64,000 bases of DNA, from NCBI RefSeq assembly GCF_008369325.1, contig NZ_VOBI01000005.1:1-64000 (forward strand), read 5' to 3'. The stretch is from Pseudomonas sp. ANT_H12B (GTDB lineage Bacteria > Pseudomonadota > Gammaproteobacteria > Pseudomonadales > Pseudomonadaceae). The notes beneath the pieces are model-generated. The model was not told the origin of the DNA, did no database searches, and saw only the letters and a program-made list of their open reading frames with translations. The translations under genes were made by a program, and so were the position numbers. Of the stretch, positions 34,701 through 41,910 are shown piece after piece (position 1 is the first letter of the stretch; each line of letters starts with the position of its first letter).

Positions 34701-34941
34701 GCTGAGTGGCATTGGAGCGAGTGAAATTGGAGCCACCTTGACCCCTGGGTGGGGTAACCCCCAAACGATGACTCCCACAGGTGTGACATGGACGTTGAAG
34801 TTGGGGAATGTCCAGGACGCAGGTTTCGGTATTTTTGCGGCAGCATCGCGACTGTATAGATTTTCCTCGAATAATCCGGCGTCGTTGGGCAGCGTCCCAT
34901 TGCCTGTATCATCCGCCGCAACTGAGGATGAGGCGTTGTAG
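31741..34941 (+). CDS. Tc-linked Ig-like protein with four DPW modules
   Basis: The 1066-residue protein of unknown function is encoded directly after tcA2, with ribosome-binding site GAGGAA before the ATG at 31741. Residues 1-170 begin EHNFIVNGDLLESLDVGWTV and look like a jelly-roll carbohydrate-binding module (compare NGDFE..GW); that is a weak call. Invasin-like Ig domains follow (PLAGREVRWYLGDDELFCDK; KFERPGTTDLEALTEEDG). They alternate with four copies of a roughly 110-residue module that often starts DPW, has an RGG(A/T)(H/Y) turn and ends with G(V/A/I).(F/L/T).PP.......L....W......... The same module ends tcA1. There is no signal peptide or membrane helix. It probably travels with the toxin complex as an accessory or receptor-binding component; this is inference. 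Confidence 0.8.
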   Translation: MSQQTVTAEHNFIVNGDLLESLDVGWTVNDESKVSIKREVWGGVLTPHLHVVNEGEAEQTIHLRDLPRPAKDRADYRVSFYYQATQGAMCWVSLSPGKGGEQRYDLVPSLKPDDEQQEVQESDEPLDLQLELREYLITLEPDEAEVTVSFGAPENDRPGMLRGLRVTRIKVELLLEDLRLERVILNGVSQEAADPLRLCLGAVNENAAVLTLVPADDSVWKGTNVGLLVNGQTPVPGAPISVSPGGEQTIEHPWRLSCDDLPEEEGVEHSLCIQSEFTAELYELKTLSGHFRLDIIAVQEAAYYPVMDLGQSVTLTARVLSHYTKQPLAGREVRWYLGDDELFCDKTDENGEASFEYSPDMSGNQQIIAKVDSYYHPENAQYVFAVWALQTDPWLEVCINLDELGAVIWGDKTLFPCRGGAHSLITSISDDNPIFGTSVALFWQDTPDSPEYLGVTFDPPLEEARELSVANMRWAMHCADIRNGQYSLQLESSRLKERSKLMELNLAHNWVEKGWVKEASRFPSLDSPIPLPLAIQAMSKIAGVPEAREVDVTWMSSTGDESKPTGTDGVSEFDFVPTEEGTFDVVAKVVNRYDDSSFDHSFSVTVVGEDPWNKLATLTLNNREPGAIGIFSFMGEEGTLKLMPIGNGLIDQEVYLNWPDTNPDLGLVTDPPMDQKRKLTNQGLSWKVEFTSTESARYDLQVCCDMLDPWTVPGRLLSRSIDAEGSLELDEVRFGSENGAYPCIGAQHDLWFRPKASSPLSGLQLALRWKNEPEGKYGIIFNPDLGHVAQLQPSGNKWELNCVSASRVESFSLELFFPELELVYTPLKMSLGNHRLLVWAARQAAMDPVLANNESVRLGLRLRSFYTTKAVMDAPIKFERPGTTDLEALTEEDGWAPCDYQPRSAGDLVVTASFLNRYNGESVSTPFQVTVLANDPWAGLKFEFAGDPKAEAIGVKTVFPRRGGTYTIKLIPAGVGSDMVGRGVALGLSGIGASEIGATLTPGWGNPQTMTPTGVTWTLKLGNVQDAGFGIFAAASRLYRFSSNNPASLGSVPLPVSSAATEDEAL

Positions 34942-34967
34942 ATACGTTTACGAGGCGTCAACTTGGC

Positions 34968-35002
34968 GGGGCTAGGGGCTAGGGGCTAGGGGCTAGGGGC
35001 TA
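34968..35002. repeat. Five tandem copies of GGGGCTA
   Basis: A perfect 7-base unit is repeated five times between the end of the Tc block and the DUF58 gene, 7 bases before that gene's stop codon. It is a simple-sequence repeat at the junction of accessory and core DNA. Confidence 0.9.
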
Positions 35003-35008
35003 TGGGCG

Positions 35009-36340
35009 CTACAGCACACCCACTCGTTTCCACCCTAAATACCGCGTCACCAACGCCGCGCCCAACTCCCCGGGCCGCACATCCAGCACCGGAACTCCAT
35101 GAGCACTCAACCGCTCATGGAGTTCGGCCCGGGCGTTCAGGTACTCCACAGTGCCGCAGTAGCCCAGTGCTTCGGGCAGGGTTTGCACCGGTGCATGGCG
35201 TAGATGGTCGAGGGTTTCTTCGCGCAAGCTGACCACCATAACCTGATGTTGCTGGCTCAGGCGTTTGACGGCGGTCAGGAGTTCTTCATCGTCTTCGTCC
35301 CGCAGGTTGGTGATCAGGACTACAAGCGCCCTGCGTTTCTGTCTTGCCAGCAATTGATTCACCGCAGCCTGATAATCGGCGGGACGTTGGGTGCTGTCGA
35401 GGTCGTAGACGCTGTTGAGCAACACGTTAAGTTGGCTGGAGCCCTTGATCGGTGCAAGGTAACGAGCCTGATCGCCGGCAAAGGTACTCAGCCCCACCGC
35501 ATCGCCTTGGCGCAGTCCAACGTAACTCAGCAGCAGACAGGCATTGAGCGCATGGTCGAAGTGCGACAGTTCATCGTCCTGGCTGCGCATGTGCCGGCCG
35601 CAATCGAGCATGAAAATAATCTGTTGGTCACGCTCGTCCTGATACTCGCGGGCGATCGGCGTGCGCTGTCGGGCGGTGGCTTTCCAGTCGATCTGGCGCA
35701 GGCTGTCGCCTTCGCGAAATTCCCGTAGCTGATGAAACTCCAGCCCCAGACCACGGCGTTGGCGTTGGCGCACGCCGAGTTGGCTGAGCCAGTTGTCCAC
35801 CGCCAGCAGTTGGCCGCCGTAGAGGCGGGCGAAGTCGGGGTAGACGCGGGTGTTGTCGGTCACGTTCAGCTGGCGTTTGCCGGACCACAGGCCCAACGGG
35901 CTCGGCAGGTTGATTTCGCAGTATTCGAAGCTGAAGTGGCCGCGTTTAAGCGGGCGCAGGCGATAGCCGATGTGGCTGTGCTGGCCGGGCTGAAGTTCAA
36001 CCGAAAGGGGAAGGTTTTCGAAGCTCAAGCCGTCCGGCACGTGATCGAAGAGCTGCATGTTCAGTGGTTGCTGAAAGTCATGCTCGATTTCCAGTCGCAC
36101 TTCGCCCCAGCGGCCGAGCGCCAGGCTGCCGGGCATCTGCCGTTGCACACGAGGCGACGGCAGGCGCTTGAGGCGGATGGCGTCGAGTATTACCAGCGCC
36201 AACAGCGCCAGCAGCAGTCCCCAGTTGATCGACAAAAGGCTCGATGGGACCGCGAATTCCAATGCCCGTAACGCGCCCAGCACGATGCCGATAGCCAGCA
36301 GCAATGCGAGCCAGATCAGCAACAGGCGCGAAGGTTTCAC
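35009..36340 (-). CDS. DUF58 domain protein of the MoxR operon
   Basis: The 443-residue protein has two N-terminal membrane helices (RLLLIWLALLLAIGIVLGAL; SLLSINWGLLLALLALVIL) and the DUF58 signature GLEFHQLREFREGDSLRQID followed by WKATARQRTPIAREY. A von Willebrand A-like part begins QQIIFMLDCGRHM, with D-x-G instead of the classical MIDAS D-x-S-x-S. Such proteins are thought to be clients or partners of MoxR ATPases. It is the last gene of a six-gene operon and overlaps the moxR-like gene by 4 bases. The role in Pseudomonas is not settled; envelope stress functions have been proposed for related operons. Confidence 0.87.
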   Translation of the reverse strand: MKPSRLLLIWLALLLAIGIVLGALRALEFAVPSSLLSINWGLLLALLALVILDAIRLKRLPSPRVQRQMPGSLALGRWGEVRLEIEHDFQQPLNMQLFDHVPDGLSFENLPLSVELQPGQHSHIGYRLRPLKRGHFSFEYCEINLPSPLGLWSGKRQLNVTDNTRVYPDFARLYGGQLLAVDNWLSQLGVRQRQRRGLGLEFHQLREFREGDSLRQIDWKATARQRTPIAREYQDERDQQIIFMLDCGRHMRSQDDELSHFDHALNACLLLSYVGLRQGDAVGLSTFAGDQARYLAPIKGSSQLNVLLNSVYDLDSTQRPADYQAAVNQLLARQKRRALVVLITNLRDEDDEELLTAVKRLSQQHQVMVVSLREETLDHLRHAPVQTLPEALGYCGTVEYLNARAELHERLSAHGVPVLDVRPGELGAALVTRYLGWKRVGVL

Positions 36341-37338
36341 AGGCGGGGTGCCGGCACTTGGTCAAGCAGTTGGCGGAGCACCTGATCGACTTCCAGCCCT
36401 TCGATATCCAGCTCCGGCGCGATGCGCACCCGGTGACGCAGTACCGCCAGGGCGCAGCCTTTTATGTCATCGGGAATCACGAAGTCGCCCCCGCGCAACA
36501 AGGCGCGAGCGCGGGCGCAACGCACCAGAGCGATGGAGGCCCGAGGCCCGGCGCCGAGGGTCAACCCCGGCCAGCTGCGGGTGGTGCGGGCCAGGCGCAC
36601 GGCGTAATCGAGCACCTGATCGTCCAGCGGCAGATCGCTGGCAATACGCTGCAAGGCCAGCACGTCCTTGGCCTGCAACACGGTGCGCAGCGGTTGCACG
36701 TCGAGCATATCGGCACGGGTTGAACGACTGACCTGGCGGACCATGTTCAACTCCTGATCGGCGTCGGGGTAGTCCATGCGTACCTTGAGCATGAAGCGGT
36801 CGAGCTCGGCTTCCGGCAGGGGGTAAGTGCCTTCCTGTTCGATGGGGTTTTGCGTGGCGAGCACCATGAACGGTTGCACGATCGGCAGGGCGCGCCCTTC
36901 GAGGGTGACCTGGCGTTCCTGCATGGCTTCGAGCAGCGCGGCCTGGGTTTTCGCCGGGGCGCGGTTGATCTCGTCGGCCAGTAACAGGTTGGTGAATAGC
37001 GGGCCTTTGCGCAGTTTGAATTGCTCGGTCTGCAAGTCGTACACCGCATGCCCGGTGACATCGCTGGGCATCAGGTCCGGGGTGAACTGAATGCGTGCGA
37101 ATTCGCCACCGAAACAACGCGCCAGTGCTCGCACCAGCAACGTCTTGCCCAGCCCCGGCACGCCTTCGAGCAGCACATGGCCGCCGGCGATCAGGGCGGT
37201 GAGGACGTCGTCGATCACGGTGTTCTGGCCGATCACGGCTTTTTGTAATTCTGTCCTTACCGCCTGGGCCAACTGGCTGGCGCGTTGGCGCTGCTGGGCG
37301 GCGTGGCTCGCTGCGCCGGGCTCGATCTGTTCACTCAT
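36337..37338 (-). CDS. MoxR-family AAA+ ATPase
   Basis: The 333-residue AAA+ ATPase is a chaperone-like protein that activates or remodels partner proteins, usually with vWA-domain partners. Walker A is EGVPGLGKTLLVRAL, Walker B is LLLADEINRAPAKTQAALLE and sensor 1 is VLATQNPIEQEGTYPLPEAE. The C-terminal lid is complete (GLTLGAGPRASIALVRCARA). It overlaps the DUF58 gene by 4 bases downstream and the DUF4350 gene by 4 bases upstream, so expression is coupled. Confidence 0.93.
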   Translation of the reverse strand: MSEQIEPGAASHAAQQRQRASQLAQAVRTELQKAVIGQNTVIDDVLTALIAGGHVLLEGVPGLGKTLLVRALARCFGGEFARIQFTPDLMPSDVTGHAVYDLQTEQFKLRKGPLFTNLLLADEINRAPAKTQAALLEAMQERQVTLEGRALPIVQPFMVLATQNPIEQEGTYPLPEAELDRFMLKVRMDYPDADQELNMVRQVSRSTRADMLDVQPLRTVLQAKDVLALQRIASDLPLDDQVLDYAVRLARTTRSWPGLTLGAGPRASIALVRCARARALLRGGDFVIPDDIKGCALAVLRHRVRIAPELDIEGLEVDQVLRQLLDQVPAPRL

Positions 37339-38498
37339 AAGGCGTTCCTCAAGGTTTGCAGGTGGGCGACCAGACGACTGAACTCAACGCTGGAAAGCCG
37401 CTGCTTCGGCCGCGGGCTCATGGCCTGGCTGATGGCGCGTGTGGGTTGGCCGGTCAGGCGTGCGAGCACCAGCCATTGTTCGGCAACGCCGAGTTGTTCA
37501 AAACCAGGGTGACGGTGGCGTACGCGTCGCAGGATGTCTTGCTGCAAGGCGTGCAGCAGGCTGCTTTGACCCTTGCGACGCAACATGAAATCGGCGCTGG
37601 CACGCAGGTGTTCCTGAAGTTGCCGACGGGCCCTCGGGGCCGGTTCCAACAAGGGGCCGTTGCGCACACCGACATGCCAGCAGGCAAACCCGATCAGGGC
37701 GACAAGGGCCACCAACGCCTGGGGGAAATAGCGCAACAGCAAAGTCAGCAGACTGTCGTGGTCGGTGTTGAACAGCAGGGTCACGCTTGTGTCGGCGGTC
37801 AGGTACCAGAGCAGCCAGGCGTTGTCGTATTGGTCGATGGCCGAAGTTTTCCAGAGGTCGGCGTCGGTGACCACGATGATCGAACCCAGCCCGTGGTTCA
37901 GCTGCATCATGTGTGTGGCCTTGCCGCTGTTGGTCCAGGCCTGGGCGAGGTTTTTCGGGTCTTCGAGATGGAAGGCGGTATCGAAGCTGGCGTAGGCCGG
38001 CGCGTCTTCGTTTTCCAGATACAGCTTGGTCAGTTTGGGGTAGGGGTCGTCGGCGATGTCGGGCGGCGGCTCCTTGAGGTCTTTGCTCAGCGACTGGTGC
38101 AGCTGTACCCGGTCCAGCAACAGGTCATTACTCTGGCCGGTCTTTTCATCCCACAACGATTGTGCGACGAACAACAGGCGCCCGCCGGCCCGAGTCCAGT
38201 TCATCACTTGATCAATCTGGCGTGGAGTCATGTTGTAGCGGTCCCCGAGCAATAACAGGCTGTGCTGATGCGGCTCCAGAGTCGGCAGAATGTCGAGGCC
38301 GTTGGCATGGCCGACAGTCAACCCTTGCTTGCGCAGGAAGTGCTCGGCACCAAGGTAGGGATTGGCGTGGGCCTCAGGCGAGGGGCCGTGATCGATTTCT
38401 GCCTGATAGGGCGTCGCCTTGACGTACAGATAAACACTCAGCGCACCCAACAGCACGGCGATGAACACGCTGATCGCCAGCGACCTTTGCCGGTTCAA
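37335..38498 (-). CDS. DUF4350 domain protein
   Basis: The 387-residue protein has an N-terminal membrane helix (LAISVFIAVLLGALSVYLYV). Its periplasmic domain resembles the GATase/ThuA-like fold of DUF4350 (LLLGDRYNMTPRQIDQVMNW followed by RAGGRLLFVAQSLWDE). A second membrane helix lies near residue 270 (ALVALVALIGFACWHVGV), and the C-terminus is helical and cytosolic. No enzyme activity is evident. It is part of the MoxR operon, with 4-base overlaps at both ends. Confidence 0.83.
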   Translation of the reverse strand: MNRQRSLAISVFIAVLLGALSVYLYVKATPYQAEIDHGPSPEAHANPYLGAEHFLRKQGLTVGHANGLDILPTLEPHQHSLLLLGDRYNMTPRQIDQVMNWTRAGGRLLFVAQSLWDEKTGQSNDLLLDRVQLHQSLSKDLKEPPPDIADDPYPKLTKLYLENEDAPAYASFDTAFHLEDPKNLAQAWTNSGKATHMMQLNHGLGSIIVVTDADLWKTSAIDQYDNAWLLWYLTADTSVTLLFNTDHDSLLTLLLRYFPQALVALVALIGFACWHVGVRNGPLLEPAPRARRQLQEHLRASADFMLRRKGQSSLLHALQQDILRRVRHRHPGFEQLGVAEQWLVLARLTGQPTRAISQAMSPRPKQRLSSVEFSRLVAHLQTLRNAL

Positions 38499-40039
38499 CG
38501 AGCGACTCCCGGGCCGAACAGGGCACGCCAGCCGTCACAGAGTTCCTGCTGCAAATGCGCCGGTGGCAGGCGATGCCCATAGGCCATGTTCTGCCAATGT
38601 CCGGTCAGGTTTTTACTGAACGCCAGCAATGCGGGTTGTTGCAGTTGTTCGACTCGCGCCAGAACCTGGCCTTCGGTGTCGGCGGCTTTCAATGCAATGT
38701 TGAAATCGTGCAGCAAGTGGCTGAGCAGGGCGCGATAGAGCAACCCGAGCGCCTCGCGGGGGTTGGATTGCCAGAGACTTTCGGCACTGGCGGCAATGTC
38801 GGCAGGCAGGGTTTCGCGGCTGAGGTCCAGGCCGAAAGCCTGCTGCGGTAACGGTCGCGCGAGCTTGTTTTTCAGAGCCGGTCGACGACTGACGAAGGCC
38901 TGCAACCCGTCTCGGTAACGCCAAATCAGTAAACCCGCGGCACCGATCACCATACCCCACAGCAGCACCTCTATCAGGGTGGCCAATATGCCAAAGCGTT
39001 GGCCGTCAAACTGCTCGAACAGCGCTTTCAGCCATTCGGGTGTTTTGCCATCGTCCGGGTTTTCGGCGATCGGTTTTTCCTCGCCAAAACGATAGCGGAT
39101 GACGGCTTCTTTATTCTTGAACGGAGGCTGATCGAGGATAGCCTTGATGCTGTCCCGGGACGCCTGACTGGTCAGTGGCTGGTCGAGCAGACGCGGGGTT
39201 TCTGGTGCAATGACCGACTCGGCGGCCCAGGCGGTTTGCGCGGTCGGCATCAGCAGGAACGCCGCCAGCAGCAGAGTGACAGCTGCGCTGCTCAAGCGTT
39301 GGCGCATGCGGCGGAACACCAGTTCGATATCCCAGGCTTCGAGTACTGTGCGCCGGTTCAGATAAAGGCTGAAACCGCAGGCCACGTAGATCGGTTCCCA
39401 AACCACCAGTATCAGCGCGTAAAAGGCATTGGTCAGGTGTTCCAGCCAACGCCAGTCCTGTGCCGCGGCGGTAATCAAAGTCTGCCAGCTCCAGTCGAGT
39501 TCGACCTGTTGTGGCAAGAACATATAGAACAGGACCATCAAACCGATCCACAACGCGCATTCCAGATGCACACCGATGATCGTCAGCCACCGCGCGGCAC
39601 CGGCGTTGCGCTGCAACAGCACCTGCAAACGCTGTTGTCGCGCCCGCCCACCGAGGCCTTCAAGTTGCACCACCGGCAACAGGAAACTGCGACTCAGGCT
39701 CAAGCGTCGCCAGGTCAGGCTGGCCAGCAGTTGTGGTTTTAGCTGCCGCGGCCATTGCTGCAGCGCCTGTTTCAAGGTGGGCGTTTCGCCAAACATGGCC
39801 TTGGACAGGATGTACAGCGGCAGGCGGTCGAACGCCGGTTTCAACCACCAGAAGATGAACACCGCGAGGGACGGCGAATCCCACAGTAAGACGCTGAGCA
39901 GGGTGAACACAGGTAGCGTCACGATGGCCCAACTGGTCATCAGCAGGCGTCGGTGCCGCTGGCTCAGCAGAACCCCGAGGTCCATGGCTTCCCAGGTCTG
40001 GCGCGGGCGAATCACCACACTGGCGTCACTCAGGCGCAT
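38495..40039 (-). CDS. DUF4129-type membrane protein of the MoxR operon
   Basis: The 514-residue multi-helix membrane protein has hydrophobic segments near 35-75 (WAIVTLPVFTLLSVLLW), 190-205, 235-255, 280-300 and 385-405 (LIEVLLWGMVIGAAGLLIW). The C-terminal soluble tail (about 430-514) has the LYRALLSHLLHDFNI pattern of DUF4129. A Q/T-rich periplasmic stretch lies between. I start at 40039 because the 19 extra upstream codons overlap the SpoIIM-like gene heavily; even so a 14-base overlap remains. Function unknown. The family is commonly associated with MoxR/DUF58 and, in other bacteria, with transglutaminase-like proteins. Confidence 0.8.
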   Translation of the reverse strand: MRLSDASVVIRPRQTWEAMDLGVLLSQRHRRLLMTSWAIVTLPVFTLLSVLLWDSPSLAVFIFWWLKPAFDRLPLYILSKAMFGETPTLKQALQQWPRQLKPQLLASLTWRRLSLSRSFLLPVVQLEGLGGRARQQRLQVLLQRNAGAARWLTIIGVHLECALWIGLMVLFYMFLPQQVELDWSWQTLITAAAQDWRWLEHLTNAFYALILVVWEPIYVACGFSLYLNRRTVLEAWDIELVFRRMRQRLSSAAVTLLLAAFLLMPTAQTAWAAESVIAPETPRLLDQPLTSQASRDSIKAILDQPPFKNKEAVIRYRFGEEKPIAENPDDGKTPEWLKALFEQFDGQRFGILATLIEVLLWGMVIGAAGLLIWRYRDGLQAFVSRRPALKNKLARPLPQQAFGLDLSRETLPADIAASAESLWQSNPREALGLLYRALLSHLLHDFNIALKAADTEGQVLARVEQLQQPALLAFSKNLTGHWQNMAYGHRLPPAHLQQELCDGWRALFGPGVAR

Positions 40040-41003
40040 GGCGGGTCCGTCCGGCAAACAGCAGGTAAATCGCCACCAATAACCAGAGGGCCGCACCGAC
40101 CAGGTATTTGGTCATTGGCGCAGGCCCCGTCATTGAGGACCAATAGGCTTCGATAAACGCAGCAATCAGCAGAAACAACATGACCCCACATATCAGCAGC
40201 ACGCTTTTGCGCGCCGCCAATCGCAAGGATTCGGCGCGCGGCAGACGTCCCGGTGCAATCAGCGCCCAGCCGAGTTGCAGGCCGGCAGCCCCCGCGAACG
40301 CGATGGCGCTCAGTTCGAAGGCGCCGTGGCCGATCACAAATGACCAGAAGGTTTGCCCAAAGCCAATGTGGGTCAGGTGCCCGGCCACTGCGCCGATTAT
40401 CAAACCGTTGTAGAACAGGAAAAACGCGCTGCCCAGGCCAAACAGCAAACCGCTGGCGAAGGTCTGAAAGGCAATGCCGATGTTGTGCATGATGTAGTAA
40501 CCAAACATCACCCAGTCTTCACTGGCCGCCCGTTCCGCCGTACGTCCCAGGTGACCGGCGTCGGGGTCGTACATGCTCTGCATCGCGCTGACCTGTTCGG
40601 CCGGGATCAGGTTGTAGACCAGGTCCGGGAACAGATACACCAGCAGCGCGAAGCCGATCAGGCTGCCAAAAAACATCAGGCTGGCAGCGAGCACAAAGCG
40701 CCACTGCTCGCGAACCAGTCGCGGGAAGTCCGCAACAATGAAACCCAGCGCGCTGGCACCCAGTCGGCTGCGATGTCGATAAAGCTGTTGATGGCCGCGC
40801 AGAACCTGCTGCTGCAATGAGTCGATCAGAAAACTGCTGTAGCCGCGTTCCCGGGCCAGAGCGAGGTGTTGGCACAGACGCCGATAATCACTGGGAAAAC
40901 GCCCGACCTGCGACGCGTGCTTGCCCTGTTCCAACCGTTCAAGCATGAGGGCAAATTGCTCCCATTCGGCCTTGTGGCGACTTTCGAAAAGGCTTTGCTT
41001 CAT
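40026..41003 (-). CDS. SpoIIM-like (stage II sporulation protein M family) membrane protein
   Basis: The 325-residue integral membrane protein is of the SpoIIM/DUF95 family. A cytosolic helical N-terminus (FESRHKAEWEQFALMLERL; DYRRLCQHLALARERGYSS) precedes several membrane helices (FVLAASLMFFGSLIGFALLVYL; GLLFGLGSAFFLFYNGLIIGA; FWSFVIGHGAFELSAIAFAG; LLICGVMLFLLIAAFIEAYW). The GHGxxE motif typical of the family is present. This organism does not sporulate, so the name marks the family only. It overlaps the RDD gene by 4 bases in the operon. Confidence 0.87.
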   Translation of the reverse strand: MKQSLFESRHKAEWEQFALMLERLEQGKHASQVGRFPSDYRRLCQHLALARERGYSSFLIDSLQQQVLRGHQQLYRHRSRLGASALGFIVADFPRLVREQWRFVLAASLMFFGSLIGFALLVYLFPDLVYNLIPAEQVSAMQSMYDPDAGHLGRTAERAASEDWVMFGYYIMHNIGIAFQTFASGLLFGLGSAFFLFYNGLIIGAVAGHLTHIGFGQTFWSFVIGHGAFELSAIAFAGAAGLQLGWALIAPGRLPRAESLRLAARKSVLLICGVMLFLLIAAFIEAYWSSMTGPAPMTKYLVGAALWLLVAIYLLFAGRTRHAPE

Positions 41004-41725
41004 GCGGGGCCCAACAAGCCGCGGGCGATGCCGTTGAGTTCGGCCACCGCGCGTGGCGTTGAAACCTGCAACGGTTGGGCAAGGATTGATGCGAGTTCAA
41101 TGACCCGAGCCTCGGAGAGTTCACCCTGGCGTTCTGCAAACCCGAGGATGGCGCGTTGTTCGGTCAGCGTCAGGCTGAAGGCCGGGCGTCGGGGCTCGGC
41201 GTCGGGCAGTTGGGGGCGGATGAGTGGCTGTTCGCGGTAGATCACCAGCGTACCGGCAGCCAGGTCGCCGAGGCGTTTGAAGTTGGGGTGTTGCAGGCAA
41301 CTGATGGCGCCGAGGAAATAGCCGAACGGCAACAGGTCGACAAATCGCAGCAGGTTGCGCAGCAGCGAAGCAGACCAGCCGATCGGCGTGCCATCGTCCA
41401 GCACTACCCGCAGGCCCATCCACTGCTTGCCCGGCGAGCGGCCCTGATTGAGCACCTCGAACAGCACCATGTACCACCAGCTCACCACAAACAGCAGGAT
41501 CGAACCGAGCCCGGCCCCGAGTTTGCCGAGGAACGCCAGGACAAAAAACAGCAAGCCGAGGATCAACCCGCGTAGTGCGAGGTCGATGGAGAACGCCAGC
41601 GCACGAACCATCAACCCGGCGGGGCGCAGTGGCAGGTCGATGCCTTCCGGCGTTTCGACCTGATACCGCGTATCCAGTGGCGGGGACAGCGTCGCTTTCC
41701 TTGGCAGTGCTGTGGTCTCGAGCAT
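41000..41725 (-). CDS. RDD family membrane protein
   Basis: The 241-residue protein has the RDD-family layout: GLMVRALAFSIDLALRGLIL at the first helix, a second helix pair (LLFFVLAFLGKLGAGLGSILLFVVSWWY), the conserved EVLNQGRSPGKQWMGLRVV loop and a third helix near LLPFGYFLGAISC. In this copy the Arg and Asp of the first helix (RALAFSID) fit the family name, although the second Asp lies elsewhere. It is the first gene of the six-gene MoxR operon. The promoter should lie in the 185-base gap to sbcB. Confidence 0.86.
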   Translation of the reverse strand: MLETTALPRKATLSPPLDTRYQVETPEGIDLPLRPAGLMVRALAFSIDLALRGLILGLLFFVLAFLGKLGAGLGSILLFVVSWWYMVLFEVLNQGRSPGKQWMGLRVVLDDGTPIGWSASLLRNLLRFVDLLPFGYFLGAISCLQHPNFKRLGDLAAGTLVIYREQPLIRPQLPDAEPRRPAFSLTLTEQRAILGFAERQGELSEARVIELASILAQPLQVSTPRAVAELNGIARGLLGPA

Positions 41726-41910
41726 GGGCTACCTGATGATGTGGCCTGATCGGGATTCTTTGTCCGTGCGATGCTAGCAGCCTCTCGGGGGAAAACGACA
41801 TAACTATGTATTGCACGGTGAGTAGCGTGAGGTGATTGAATGACAAGACTACTGGCCGGGGCGGGACGTGAACGCCTAGACTTCGTCGATCTTCAGTTCA
41901 GGAATAGCCC

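Noticed and set aside
34968..35002. CRISPR-like array
   Set aside because: Units are 7 bases and directly adjacent with no spacers; it is a simple tandem repeat.
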